Shown here: positions 44,851 to 53,060 of the stretch, one piece after another | How the letters are laid out: each line of letters opens with the position of its first letter | Position numbering within the stretch: the first letter of the stretch is position 1 | From: Ramlibacter albus | GTDB taxonomy: Bacteria; Pseudomonadota; Gammaproteobacteria; Burkholderiales; Burkholderiaceae_C | NCBI RefSeq assembly: GCF_014297445.1 | Contig: NZ_JACORU010000003.1 | Location: 310,001-374,000, forward strand | Reading direction: 5' to 3' | DNA length: 64,000 bases | Position numbers and translations under genes: made by a program | Notes under the pieces: model-generated | What the model saw: the letters and a program-made list of their open reading frames with translations, nothing else | The model's database searches: none | Told to the model about the DNA's origin: nothing

Positions 44851-45588
44851 TCAGCGCGAGGCCACCGGCACGAGCCGCACCGGCCCGTACCAGGCGCGCG
44901 CGGTCGAGCGCGTGTTGTCGCTGTCGGTCATCACGCCGATGCTCACCAGCGCGCCCGGCGCTTCGCCGAAGGCGCGCTCGAAGTCGGCGCGGATGTCGCG
45001 TTCGTAGTCCAGCCAGCGGTTCAGGTGGCCCGTGCCGGACTCGAGCACGATCTTGCGGATGCGGTCGGTGCGCGGGCTCTTCACCACGCTGCCCGGCTCG
45101 CGCTTCGTGCACCACACGTACATCAGCGTGGCATAGGGCATCTCCTCGCCGGTGATCGTGCGCGCGAGCTCGTTGAGCAGCGCGTCCTTCGGCGAGAAGC
45201 GCGAGCGGTCGCCTTCGAACGCGAGGATGATGCGCACGGGCGAGTCGTCGGCCTCGCGCCTGCCGATGTCGGCCTGCGCGATCAGCTCGGGGACCATCCA
45301 CGAGAAGCGCACGCGGCCCAGCTCGGCCGGCTCGACGTGCACGTTGCGCCGGAGCATGCTGGCCGAGGCGTTGGCGAGCACGGCCATGGCGTCGCGGCCG
45401 TCCTTGCGCGCGTAGTGGAACTCGGTGGCTTGCTTGCCGGGGAAGCGCTGGTGCACCCAGCCGGTGGGGCTTTGCACGGCGCGGGAGTGCTGCGCCCACG
45501 GCGTGGAGGCAACGTCCTCTTCACCTGGCGAGAGCGATGCGCAACCCGCGAGCAGCGCGGCCGCGGCAGCAACAGCAATGGACTTCAA
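44851..45588 (-). CDS. DUF3047 lipoprotein
   Basis: About 245 residues. Start is uncertain: TTG at 45588 follows GGGAAA and gives a compact lipoprotein signal (KSIAVAAAAALLAGC, lipobox L-A-G-C); TTG at 45600 or GTG at 45606 are alternatives. The body has DUF3047 features: VRFSWMVPELIAQADIGRRE, MPYATLMYVWCT and IGVMTDSDNTRSTARAWYGP. The family is uncharacterised, likely periplasmic. Its start lies immediately after the porin terminator, so it needs its own promoter or relies on read-through. Confidence 0.78.
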   Translation of the reverse strand: MKSIAVAAAAALLAGCASLSPGEEDVASTPWAQHSRAVQSPTGWVHQRFPGKQATEFHYARKDGRDAMAVLANASASMLRRNVHVEPAELGRVRFSWMVPELIAQADIGRREADDSPVRIILAFEGDRSRFSPKDALLNELARTITGEEMPYATLMYVWCTKREPGSVVKSPRTDRIRKIVLESGTGHLNRWLDYERDIRADFERAFGEAPGALVSIGVMTDSDNTRSTARAWYGPVRLVPVASR

Positions 45589-45606
45589 TGGATTTCCCAA
45601 CGGCAC

Positions 45607-45632
45607 AAAAAAAGCCGCCCGAAGGCGGCTTT
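45607..45632 (-). terminator. Intrinsic terminator of the porin gene
   Basis: Stem AAAGCCGCC (45611-45619) with GGCGGCTTT (45624-45632), loop CGAA. On the minus strand a run of seven T follows (complement of 45607-45613). It lies 48 bases after the porin stop. Confidence 0.92.
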
Positions 45633-45679
45633 CAAGTTTCTTCTCATTCTTGTGGCGGCGCAAGGCCGCCCATCGATGA

Positions 45680-46864
45680 TTAGAAGCTGTGACGGATACC
45701 GAGATCGATACCAGACGAGGACTGGTTGGCGGTGGGCGACACGCCACCGTTCAGGACCTGGCTGGAACCGTTGTTGTTGCGCACGCGAGCCCAGGTGGCG
45801 TACAGGGCGGTACGCTTGGACAGGTTGTGCACGTAGCCCAGCGCGAACTTGCGGGCACGGGGATCCACGCTCGTGGCCGGCAGGTCGGTGCGGTACTGGC
45901 TGTACGCGGCACGGATTTCGCCGGGGCCCACGGGCACCAGGCCACCGATCAGGAAGCCGCGGCCGCGCGTGGCGCCGTTCTTGTCCCAGCTGTAATGAGC
46001 CTGCAGCTTGGCAACGCCGAAGTCCCACTGGCCACCGATGTTGTTCTGCTGAACGCGGCCGGAAGCGTACTTGGTGCGGCTCAGGGCCAGCGCCACGTTG
46101 AAGGGACCGGAGGCGTAGCCGACGCGAGCGCCCCAGCCCTTGCCGTCGTCTTCGGTCGCGGCGCCGGTCTGGGCGTTTTCGCCCATGTAGACCTGTGCCT
46201 GGCCGTAGAAGCCGCCCAGGTTGCCCGGCAGGAAGTAGCCGATGCTGTTGGACGCGCGGACGGCGGTCACGCCGGTGATGATGCTGTTCAGGGTCTGGGT
46301 CGTGCCCACGCCGTTCGTGCCGAACGGATCGAACACGGTCAGGTTCCAGAACTGCGGGGTGTAGTCACGGCCCAGGCGCAGTTCGCCCCAGCCGCCGGCC
46401 AGGCTCACCGTCGAGCGACGGGAGAACGTCAGGCCCTGGGCGCCGTTGATGGCGGCCGTGCAGGAAGACGTGCTGGTGGACGTGGAGGTGATGGCCGTGC
46501 CGGCCACGGGCGGCACAGCCGTCGTGGTGGTGGTCGTGGTCGTCGCGACCGTGCAGGTCGGGCCCGCGCCGGTGGACTGGTTGTTCGTGTTGGTCGTCGC
46601 GCCCGTGCCGTTGTCGTTGCTCAGCTGGGCTTCCAGCCAGAACGAAGCGGACATGCCGCCACCCAGGTCTTCCGTGCCACGGAAGCCCAGGCGCGAGCTG
46701 TTGTAGCCCGAGTGCGAGAGCTGCCAGCGGCTCGCCGCGCCGGCACCGCCGCCACGGCCGTACGCGATCGTCGCGTCGACGATACCGAACAGGGTGACCG
46801 ACGACTGGGCGGACGCCGCGCCGGCAGCAGCCAGGGCTGCCAGTGCAATGAGGGACTTTTTCAT
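45680..46864 (-). CDS. Outer-membrane porin (Gram-negative porin family)
   Basis: 394 residues with signal peptide MKKSLIALAALAAAGAASAQ followed by SSVTLFGIVDATIAYG, the standard first strand of Burkholderiales trimeric porins. Beta strands alternate to the end, and the last residue is Phe (GIDLGIRHSF), the outer-membrane assembly signal. Internal EDLGGGMSASFWLE and RLGRDYTPQFW are typical. An unusual loop at about residues 98-138 has eight consecutive Thr (108-115), many Ser/Thr and two cysteines (C104, C135). GGAG lies 10 bases before the ATG. Passive diffusion channel, probably highly expressed. Confidence 0.95.
   Translation of the reverse strand: MKKSLIALAALAAAGAASAQSSVTLFGIVDATIAYGRGGGAGAASRWQLSHSGYNSSRLGFRGTEDLGGGMSASFWLEAQLSNDNGTGATTNTNNQSTGAGPTCTVATTTTTTTTAVPPVAGTAITSTSTSTSSCTAAINGAQGLTFSRRSTVSLAGGWGELRLGRDYTPQFWNLTVFDPFGTNGVGTTQTLNSIITGVTAVRASNSIGYFLPGNLGGFYGQAQVYMGENAQTGAATEDDGKGWGARVGYASGPFNVALALSRTKYASGRVQQNNIGGQWDFGVAKLQAHYSWDKNGATRGRGFLIGGLVPVGPGEIRAAYSQYRTDLPATSVDPRARKFALGYVHNLSKRTALYATWARVRNNNGSSQVLNGGVSPTANQSSSGIDLGIRHSF
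46460..46555 (-). repeat. Thr/Ser low-complexity loop in the porin gene
   Basis: Codons for residues 104-135 are built from ACC/ACG-like triplets (GTGGT-rich on the plus strand at about 46520-46545), giving eight Thr in a row plus a (Thr-Ser) run. It could be a site of slipped-strand length change in a surface loop. Two cysteines flank it and may form a disulfide. Confidence 0.5.
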
Positions 46865-47174
46865 GCAAGTTTCTCCAAGGTTAAACATAGGGCTCCGGTA
46901 CGGATGGGGGCGCGTATTGGCAGGCAAGTCGACCTTCCACCGGATCCCCGGGCCAACCTCCTTTTGGGAAGTTGACCCGTATTCCACCAGAGGGACTTTT
47001 CTTACGCAAAGGATTTGGCAGGCGTATCCGGGGTTTCGTTGTGGCACGACAACAATGTCAAACCGCCCAGTGGACGGCGCGCAACAGCCCATTCCGGATG
47101 GCAAAAATAAAACCTGCGTCGTACAGCACGGAGTCGCCTGCGCGACGCCCCCCGCGCGGGTCTAAACTGCCCCC
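46865..47174. promoter_or_regulatory. Divergent upstream region of porin and coq7 (310 bases)
   Basis: No gene is evident. On the minus strand TTGACA (complement of 47056-47061) is a possible porin -35 with no convincing -10, which would give a long leader. On the plus strand TAAACT (47163-47168) lies only six bases before the coq7 ATG, suggesting a leaderless transcript. A stretch at 46929-46952 resembles a restriction-site cluster by chance. Confidence 0.35.
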
Positions 47175-47792
47175 ATGGACCTCCTGATCGGCGCCGTCGA
47201 CGGCGCCCTGCGGACGCTTTTCGCCCCGCCGCGCGCGACGCGGCCCTGCCCCGTGCTGCCCGCGGAAGAGACTCACCTCGGCGCCGACGAGCGCCGGCAC
47301 GCCGCGGCGCTGATGCGCGTGAACCACGTCGGCGAAGTGTGCGCGCAGGCGCTCTACACGGCCCAGGCCCTCGTCACGCAGGACGCGCAACTGAAGAAGC
47401 ACCTCGAGCGCGCCGCGCGCGAGGAGACGGACCACCTCGCGTGGACCGAGCAGCGCCTGCGCGAGCTCGGCTCCCACACCTCGCTGCTCAACCCGCTCTG
47501 GTACGCGGGCGCTTTCGCGATCGGCCTGGCCGCCGGAAGGCTGGGCGACCCCGTGAGCCTGGGCTTCGTGGTGGAGACCGAGCGCCAGGTCGAGCAGCAC
47601 TTGCAGGGCCACCTCGAGCGCCTGCCTGCCGGCGACCACGCGTCGCGCGCGATCGTCGCCCAGATGAAGGACGACGAAGCGGCCCACGGCGAGGCCGCGC
47701 TGCAGGCCGGCGCGGCGGAACTGCCCGCCATCGCGCGCCTGGCCATGAAGGCCGCGGCGCGCGTGATGACGACGACGGCGCACTACATCTGA
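47175..47792 (+). CDS. coq7: 2-polyprenyl-3-methyl-6-methoxy-1,4-benzoquinone monooxygenase
   Basis: 205 residues, full length. Diiron carboxylate ligands are complete: [11 protein letters not shown] (Glu), [11 protein letters not shown] (Glu, His), [11 protein letters not shown] (Glu) and [11 protein letters not shown] (Glu, His). Coq7 performs the penultimate hydroxylation in aerobic ubiquinone synthesis at the inner membrane; the hydrophobic [18 protein letters not shown] binds the membrane. No ribosome site precedes the ATG and a -10-like TAAACT sits six bases upstream, so the message may be leaderless. Confidence 0.95.
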   Translation: MDLLIGAVDGALRTLFAPPRATRPCPVLPAEETHLGADERRHAAALMRVNHVGEVCAQALYTAQALVTQDAQLKKHLERAAREETDHLAWTEQRLRELGSHTSLLNPLWYAGAFAIGLAAGRLGDPVSLGFVVETERQVEQHLQGHLERLPAGDHASRAIVAQMKDDEAAHGEAALQAGAAELPAIARLAMKAAARVMTTTAHYI

Positions 47793-47826
47793 GCCGCCAA
47801 CCCTCGCCGGCGAACGCCCCGGCGCG

Positions 47827-49695
47827 CTAAGCCTGCGCCATGCGCTCGCGCAGGCCGGCGGCCACGCGCGCGAGCACGCTGTCCCAGTCGCCGGGCGCGG
47901 CCTGCCGCAGCAGCCGCGCGCCGGCATACCAGGGCGAGTCTTCGCGCGCGACGAGCCAGCGCCAGTCGGCGCTGTGCGCGAGCAGCAGCCACGTGGGGCG
48001 GCCGAGCGCCGCCGTGAGGTGCGGGATCGAGGTGTCCGACGCCACCACGACGTCCATCAGCATCGCCTGCGCGGCCGTGTCCGCGAAACCGCATTCGGAG
48101 AAGCGGGCCACGCGACCGTCCGCGGCAAGCAGCTGCTCGTCCTGCGGCGACACGTCCTTCTGCAGGCACCAGTAGCGCGGGCCGTCGGGCAGCGCGGGAA
48201 GCAGGCGCGCCAGGCCGATCGAACGGCGCCGGTCGGCGGCGAACGCCGGGTTGCCGGACCAGGCGAGGCCGACGTTCAGCCGGCCTTGCGGCACCTCGGC
48301 GCGCCAGCGTACGACGCGCGCAGGGTCTGCCTGCAGGTAGGGCTCGCCTTGGACGGCACCGAGCGCCGTGCCAAAGGCGAGCGGCGCGCTCATCAACGGG
48401 CACCAGAAGTCGGCCTGCGGCAGTTCGCCGCCAACGGCAACCACGTGCGCCACGCCGTCGAACGAGTGCCGAAGCAACTCCACCAAGGGCTTCTGCACCG
48501 CGAGCACCACTCGCGCACCGCGCTGCACCGCAAGCTGCGCATAGCGGCACAGCATGATCGTGTCGCCCAGCCCCTGCTCCGCGTGCAGCAGCAGCGTGCG
48601 TCCCGCGAGCGGTTCGCCGCGCCAGCGCGGCGCCGCAAGTTCCACATTCGGGTGGGCCAGGCGCGAAGCCCTGAAACGCCACTCGAATTCCCGCCAGCCC
48701 CGCTCGTAGTCGCCGTCGGCCAGCAGGGCGAGCGCCGCGTTGAAATGCACGTCGGCATCGTCCGGCGCAAGCGCCAGCGCGCGCTCGTAATGCGCCATGG
48801 CCTGCTGCGGCTGCTGCATCTCGCGCCATGCGTTACCCAGGTTCATCTCGAGCTTCGCATCCGGCGCGCCGCCGGCGCCTGCCGCCGCGCGGAAGTCATC
48901 CAGCGCTTCCTCGGGCCGGCCGATGTCCAGCAAGGTCCCGCCGCGGTTGATGGCGATCGAAGGCTCGCCCGGCGCCAGCGCCTCGGCGCGCGCGAAAGCC
49001 GCCAGCGCGTCGTCGCCGCGGCGCAGCTCGTTGAGCGCGGCGCCGAGGTTCATCCACGTCTGCCACGCACGCGGGTCCGCGGCGAGTGCCTTCTCGTAAG
49101 CGGCGACGGCTTCCTCGTTGCGGCGCAGCCCCGCGAGCGTCGCGCCGACGTTGCTCAGGACCTGCGGGTCGCCGGGGCGCAGCTCCAGCGCGCGGCGGCA
49201 GGCGGCGAGCGCTTCCTCGCCGCGGCCGAGCAGGTGCAGGGTCCAGCCCAGGTTGTTGTGGATCTCCGAGGCGCCCGGCCGCGCACGCACGGCCGCTTCG
49301 AAGGCGGCCAGCGCTTCCTCGTGGCGGCCGAGCGCGCGCAACAGCACGCCGCGGTTGTTCAGCGCCTCGGCAAACGCGGGCGCCCGCGCCACGGCCTCGT
49401 CGAACGCGGCCAGGGCTTCGTCGTTGCGCCCCAACGCCTTGAGCGAGAGGCCGCGCGCGTTGAGGGCCGCCGGGTTGCCCGGCGCGACCTGCAGCAACTC
49501 GTCGAAGCAGCCCAGTGCCGCCGCCTCGTCGCCGCGCGATCGCAAGGCCAGCCCAAGGCGGAACAGCACCTCCGGATGGCGCGGGTCGGCACTGCGCGCC
49601 TGCTGCAGCAACTGCACCGCCGCGGCCATGTCGCCGCGCTCGGCCGACATCATCGCCAGCGCCAGCAGGCCCGGCGCGTCAGCGGCGCGCGCCAC
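47827..49695 (-). CDS. TPR repeat protein with glycosyltransferase-like C-terminal domain
   Basis: 622 residues from the GTG at 49695 (AAGGA nine bases upstream); it overlaps the preceding gene by 17 bases. Residues about 10-340 are roughly nine TPR units (for example FDEAVARAPAFAEALNNRGV, PGDPQVLSNVGATLAGLRRN). The C-terminal 250 residues carry LLLHAEQGLGDTIMLCRYA and VVASDTSIPHLTAALGRPTW, typical of TPR proteins fused to a heptosyltransferase/GT9-like domain. Such proteins occur in glycosylation and surface polysaccharide settings. Acceptor and donor unknown. Confidence 0.82.
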   Translation of the reverse strand: MARAADAPGLLALAMMSAERGDMAAAVQLLQQARSADPRHPEVLFRLGLALRSRGDEAAALGCFDELLQVAPGNPAALNARGLSLKALGRNDEALAAFDEAVARAPAFAEALNNRGVLLRALGRHEEALAAFEAAVRARPGASEIHNNLGWTLHLLGRGEEALAACRRALELRPGDPQVLSNVGATLAGLRRNEEAVAAYEKALAADPRAWQTWMNLGAALNELRRGDDALAAFARAEALAPGEPSIAINRGGTLLDIGRPEEALDDFRAAAGAGGAPDAKLEMNLGNAWREMQQPQQAMAHYERALALAPDDADVHFNAALALLADGDYERGWREFEWRFRASRLAHPNVELAAPRWRGEPLAGRTLLLHAEQGLGDTIMLCRYAQLAVQRGARVVLAVQKPLVELLRHSFDGVAHVVAVGGELPQADFWCPLMSAPLAFGTALGAVQGEPYLQADPARVVRWRAEVPQGRLNVGLAWSGNPAFAADRRRSIGLARLLPALPDGPRYWCLQKDVSPQDEQLLAADGRVARFSECGFADTAAQAMLMDVVVASDTSIPHLTAALGRPTWLLLAHSADWRWLVAREDSPWYAGARLLRQAAPGDWDSVLARVAAGLRERMAQA

Positions 49696-50086
49696 CGCTG
49701 TGGTCCTTCTCCTCGACCAGGGGCGAGCCCAGCAGGCGGTTGATCTCGCGCTTGACCGCCGCGCGGCGGTCGTTGTTCGAGTAGATCGAGCGGGCGGCCG
49801 CGACGAAGCCGTCGCCGTGGTCGGCGGCCCGCGCGAACGCACGCACCTGGTTCTCGAGGTCCCACAGCGTGCCGTTGATGGCCTGCAGCTCGGCGACCTG
49901 CGCGTCCAGCGCCTGCGCGATGGCCTGCGTGTCCAGCTTGCCCGCGATGCCCTCCAGCAGCGTCAGCTCGCGCGCGACGTTGGCGAGCTGGCCCGGGTCG
50001 GTCATGCGTTCGCGCTTGATGCGCAGGATGGTGAGCTTGTCGAACAGCTCGCCCGCCGCGGCGGGGATCCACACCGGCTCCTGCAT
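49679..50086 (-). CDS. Small helical protein (DUF6165-like)
   Basis: 135 residues, predicted all-helical, with FDKLTILRIKRERMTDPGQL near the N-terminus and SIYSNNDRRAAVKREINRLL near the C-terminus. I connect it to the DUF6165 group, often beside TPR/glycosyltransferase proteins, but the assignment is tentative. It starts three bases after the OsmC stop and overlaps the TPR gene, making a three-gene operon. Confidence 0.7.
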   Translation of the reverse strand: MQEPVWIPAAAGELFDKLTILRIKRERMTDPGQLANVARELTLLEGIAGKLDTQAIAQALDAQVAELQAINGTLWDLENQVRAFARAADHGDGFVAAARSIYSNNDRRAAVKREINRLLGSPLVEEKDHSGGARR

Positions 50087-50089
50087 GCC

Positions 50090-50536
50090 TCAGCCCTCCA
50101 GCAGCTCGAAGCTGGTCGTCATCTCGGCGGTCTTCGCGAGCATCGCGCTCGCCGAGCAGTACTTGTGGTGGCTCATGTCGATGGCGCGCTCCACCGCTTC
50201 CTTCGGCAAGTTGCCGCGCACGGTGAAGTGCATGTGGATCTTCGTGAAGACCTTCGGGTCGGTGGCGGCGCGCTCGGACGTGAGCTTCACGCTGCAGCCG
50301 CGTACGTCGTGGCGCCCGCGCTTGAGGATCAGCACCACGTCATAGGCGGTGCAGGCGCCCGTGCCGGCCAGCACCGTCTCCATCGGCCGCGGCGCCACGT
50401 TGCGCCCGCCGTTCTCCGGCCGCGCCTCGTCCGGCGCGCCGTCCATGGCGATGACGTGCCCGCTGCCGGTCTCGGCCACGAACCCCATCCCCGACCGCGT
50501 GCCCGAGGCGCGGGTCCAGCTCACTGTGCATTCCAT
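50090..50536 (-). CDS. OsmC family protein
   Basis: 148 residues from the ATG at 50536. Two conserved cysteines of the OsmC/Ohr fold are present: GTGACTAYDVVLIL and HHKYCSASAML, along with RPMETVLAG. These dimeric proteins reduce organic hydroperoxides; this one resembles the YhfA-type branch. First gene of the operon running left into the DUF6165-like and TPR genes; the promoter must lie in the region shared with the ilvA leader. Confidence 0.9.
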   Translation of the reverse strand: MECTVSWTRASGTRSGMGFVAETGSGHVIAMDGAPDEARPENGGRNVAPRPMETVLAGTGACTAYDVVLILKRGRHDVRGCSVKLTSERAATDPKVFTKIHMHFTVRGNLPKEAVERAIDMSHHKYCSASAMLAKTAEMTTSFELLEG

Positions 50537-50554
50537 TTGCTTCTTTCGTCGGTG

Positions 50555-50584
50555 TTGTGCAGCGCAGCAAATGCTCGCTATACT
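50555..50584 (+). promoter_or_regulatory. Promoter candidate of the ilvA leader
   Basis: TTGTGC (50555-50560) and TATACT (50579-50584) are 18 bases apart. It would start transcription near 50591, giving a leader of about 110 bases before ilvA, with a terminator hairpin inside it. Confidence 0.5.
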
Positions 50585-50590
50585 GGCCGC

Positions 50591-50673
50591 AAGCGATATT
50601 TTCGCAACGGTTGTCTCCTCCACCTCCCTTGGTGGATTTAGCCCCCGCGCCTGCAAAGGCCGGGGGCTTTTTT
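50591..50673 (+). ncRNA. Structured ilvA leader: attenuator or small RNA candidate
   Basis: Downstream of the promoter candidate lie two stem-loops. The first is CCACC (50620-50624) with GGTGG (50631-50635), loop TCCCTT. The second is a strong terminator. Just before and inside the first loop is a C-rich stretch (TCTCCTCCACCTCCC at 50613-50627) that is complementary to Shine-Dalgarno sequences. All neighbouring upstream genes are on the other strand, so this terminator does not serve an upstream gene. It is either a transcription attenuator for ilvA or an independent small RNA of about 83 bases. Confidence 0.4.
50640..50673 (+). terminator. Intrinsic terminator in the ilvA leader
   Basis: AGCCCCCG (50640-50647) pairs with CGGGGGCT (50661-50668); inside, GCCT (50649-50652) pairs with AGGC (50657-50660). 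TTTTTT follows at 50668-50673. It lies 28 bases before the ilvA start codon. Confidence 0.85.
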
Positions 50674-50700
50674 AAGCCGTCTTTATGATTGTCGGTTCTC

Positions 50701-52245
50701 ATGCCCAAGCACCTGCAACCTTCCGACTACCTGAAGAAGATCCTCACGGCACGCGTCTATGACGTTGCCGTGGAGTCGGCGCTCGAACCCGCGAAGAACC
50801 TCAGCCGCCGGCTGCACAACAAGGTGCTGCTCAAGCGCGAGGACCAGCAGCCCGTCTTCAGCTTCAAGTTGCGCGGGGCCTACAACAAGATGGCCCATCT
50901 TTCGCAGGAGCAGCTGCAGCGGGGCGTGATCTGCGCTTCGGCCGGCAACCACGCGCAGGGCGTCGCGATGGCGGCGCACCGGCTCGGCAGCCGCTCGGTG
51001 ATCGTGATGCCCGTGACCACGCCGCAGGTGAAGGTGGACGCCGTCAAGGCACTCGGCGGCGAGGTCGTGCTGCACGGCGACAGCTATTCCGACGCGTACG
51101 GCCACGCGGTGGAGCTGCAAAAGAAGGAAGACCTCACCTTCGTGCACCCCTTCGACGACCCCGACGTCATCGCCGGCCAGGGCACGATCGCGATGGAGAT
51201 CCTGCGCCAGCACCAGGGGCCGATCGACGCGGTCTTCGTGGCCATCGGCGGCGGTGGGCTCGTGTCCGGCGTGGCGGCCTACATCAAGGCCGTGCGACCC
51301 GAGATCAAGGTGATCGGCGTGCAGACCAGCGACTCCGACGCGATGGTGCGCTCCGCCTCGGCGAAGAAGCGCGTGACGCTGGACGACGTCGGCCTGTTCG
51401 CGGACGGCACCGCGGTGAAGCTCGTGGGCGAGGAGACCTTCCGCCTCGCGCGCGAGCTGGTGGACGAGTTCATCACCGTGGACACGGACGCCGTGTGCGC
51501 GGGCATCAAGGACGTCTTCATCGACACGCGCAGCATCGTCGAGCCCTCGGGCGCGCTCGCGGTGGCGGCCATCAAGCAATACGTGGCCACGAACAAGACG
51601 CGCGGGGAAACCTACGTCGCCGTGCTTTCGGGCGCGAACATGAATTTCGACCGGCTGCGCTTCGTGGCCGAGCGCGCCGAGGTTGGCGAGGAGCGCGAAG
51701 CCTTGTTCGCGGTGACGATCCCCGAGGAGCGCGGCAGCTTCCGCCGCTTCTGCGAGCTGATCGGCACGCTGCCCGGCGGGCCGCGCAACGTCACCGAATT
51801 CAACTACCGCATCAGCGACTCGAAACAGGCGCACGTGTTCGTGGGCCTCACGACGCACGGCAAGGGCGAGTCGGCCAAGATCGCGGCCAACTTCACGCGG
51901 CACGGTTTCGAGGCGCTGGACCTCACGCACGACGAGCTCGCCAAGGAGCACGTGCGGCACATGGTGGGCGGCCACTCGCCGCTGGCGCACGACGAGCGCC
52001 TGCTGCGCTTCGTGTTCCCCGAGCGGCCGGGCGCGCTGATGAAGTTCCTCTCGCACATGCGGCCCACGTGGAACATCTCGCTGTTCCACTACCGCAACCA
52101 GGGCGCCGACTACGGCCGCATCCTCGTGGGCATGCAGGTGCCGCCGGGCGACGCAAAGGCTTTCAAGGACTTCCTGGGCACGCTCGGCTACCCCCATGTC
52201 GAAGAGACGGACAACCCGGTCTACCGCCTGTTCCTGAGGTCGTGA
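50701..52245 (+). CDS. ilvA: Threonine ammonia-lyase, biosynthetic (threonine deaminase)
   Basis: 514 residues, the long biosynthetic form. PLP lysine in SFKLRGAYNK (residue about 58), glycine-rich phosphate loop AIGGGGLVSGVAAY, and two C-terminal ACT-like regulatory domains (ALFAVTIPEERGSFRRFCEL; LRFVFPERPGALMKFLSHM) that mediate isoleucine inhibition and valine activation. It makes 2-oxobutanoate for isoleucine synthesis. The ATG lacks a clear ribosome site, and a terminator hairpin lies just upstream, which points to regulated read-through. The stop overlaps cobS (GTGA). Confidence 0.96.
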   Translation: MPKHLQPSDYLKKILTARVYDVAVESALEPAKNLSRRLHNKVLLKREDQQPVFSFKLRGAYNKMAHLSQEQLQRGVICASAGNHAQGVAMAAHRLGSRSVIVMPVTTPQVKVDAVKALGGEVVLHGDSYSDAYGHAVELQKKEDLTFVHPFDDPDVIAGQGTIAMEILRQHQGPIDAVFVAIGGGGLVSGVAAYIKAVRPEIKVIGVQTSDSDAMVRSASAKKRVTLDDVGLFADGTAVKLVGEETFRLARELVDEFITVDTDAVCAGIKDVFIDTRSIVEPSGALAVAAIKQYVATNKTRGETYVAVLSGANMNFDRLRFVAERAEVGEEREALFAVTIPEERGSFRRFCELIGTLPGGPRNVTEFNYRISDSKQAHVFVGLTTHGKGESAKIAANFTRHGFEALDLTHDELAKEHVRHMVGGHSPLAHDERLLRFVFPERPGALMKFLSHMRPTWNISLFHYRNQGADYGRILVGMQVPPGDAKAFKDFLGTLGYPHVEETDNPVYRLFLRS

Positions 52246-53060
52246 AAAAGCTTGCGCGCGAATACCTGCTGGCCCTGCAGTACTTCACCCGCATCCCGGT
52301 GACGGGGCCGCTCGCCGAGTGGGCGGGCTACGGGCCGATCTCCGCGCGGGCATCCGCCGCCCACCTGCCCGGCGTGGGCATCCTGATCGGCATGGCCGCC
52401 TGCATCGCCTTCGCGGTGACATCGCTGCTGCTGCCCGACGTGGCGATGACGCCGCTGGCGGCGGCCATCGCGTGCACCGTGGCGACCGTGCTGCTCACCG
52501 GCGCATTGCACGAGGACGGGCTCGCCGACCTGGCCGACGGGCTGGGCGGCAGCGCCGAACGCGAACGCGCGCTGGAGATCATGAAGGACTCGCGCATCGG
52601 CTCCTTCGGCACGATCGCGCTGGTCCTAGCGTTCGGGCTGAAGGTGGCACTGCTGGCGGTCATCGCGGCCCAGTCGCCTGCGGGCGTGCTGGCGGCACTG
52701 ATCGCGGCGCATGCGGTCTCGCGCTTCTGGCCGCTGGTGGTTGCCGCTTCGATGCCCTACGTTGGCGACGCCGCCACGTCGAAGTCGAAGCCGCTGGTGG
52801 AGAGCCTGGAGCAGCGCGCCGTGCACATCGGCGCCGCGTGGTGCCTGCTGCCTCTCGTGCTGATGGTGGCTGCCGGCCGGTTCGGCTTCATGCTGGTCGC
52901 GGTGGCCGCGAGCGCGGCTGCTTTCTGGTGGATGCGGCGGCTGCTGCAGCGGCGGCTGCAGGGCTACACCGGCGACGCGCTGGGCGCGGTGCAGCAGGTG
53001 GCGGAAATTGCTTTTTACCTGGGTGCCGGTGTGGGGATCGGCATCGGCGGCGGCCGCTGA
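52242..53060 (+). CDS. cobS: Adenosylcobinamide-GDP ribazoletransferase
   Basis: 272 residues; the GTG at 52242 overlaps the ilvA stop. Hydrophobic membrane protein with the family signature HEDGLADLADGLGG (about 88-101) and DSRIGSFG (about 115-122), preceded by LLALQYFTRIP. It joins the lower ligand to adenosyl-GDP-cobinamide at the last step of cobalamin assembly. No other cobalamin genes are in the window. The last 46 bases overlap the end of gspC on the other strand. Confidence 0.93.
   Translation: MKKLAREYLLALQYFTRIPVTGPLAEWAGYGPISARASAAHLPGVGILIGMAACIAFAVTSLLLPDVAMTPLAAAIACTVATVLLTGALHEDGLADLADGLGGSAERERALEIMKDSRIGSFGTIALVLAFGLKVALLAVIAAQSPAGVLAALIAAHAVSRFWPLVVAASMPYVGDAATSKSKPLVESLEQRAVHIGAAWCLLPLVLMVAAGRFGFMLVAVAASAAAFWWMRRLLQRRLQGYTGDALGAVQQVAEIAFYLGAGVGIGIGGGR

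Noticed and set aside
46929..46952. GTCGAC...GGATCCCCGGG stretch resembling a cloning-vector polylinker
   Set aside because: The match is partial, the flanks are not vector sequence, and the region is the ordinary upstream DNA of the porin gene.
50571..50675. 34-codon leader peptide candidate (MLAILAASDIF...) before ilvA
   Set aside because: It contains some Ile, Leu and Val, but its ATG overlaps the spacer of the likely promoter and lies before the predicted transcript start, it lacks a ribosome site, and its stop lies past the terminator.
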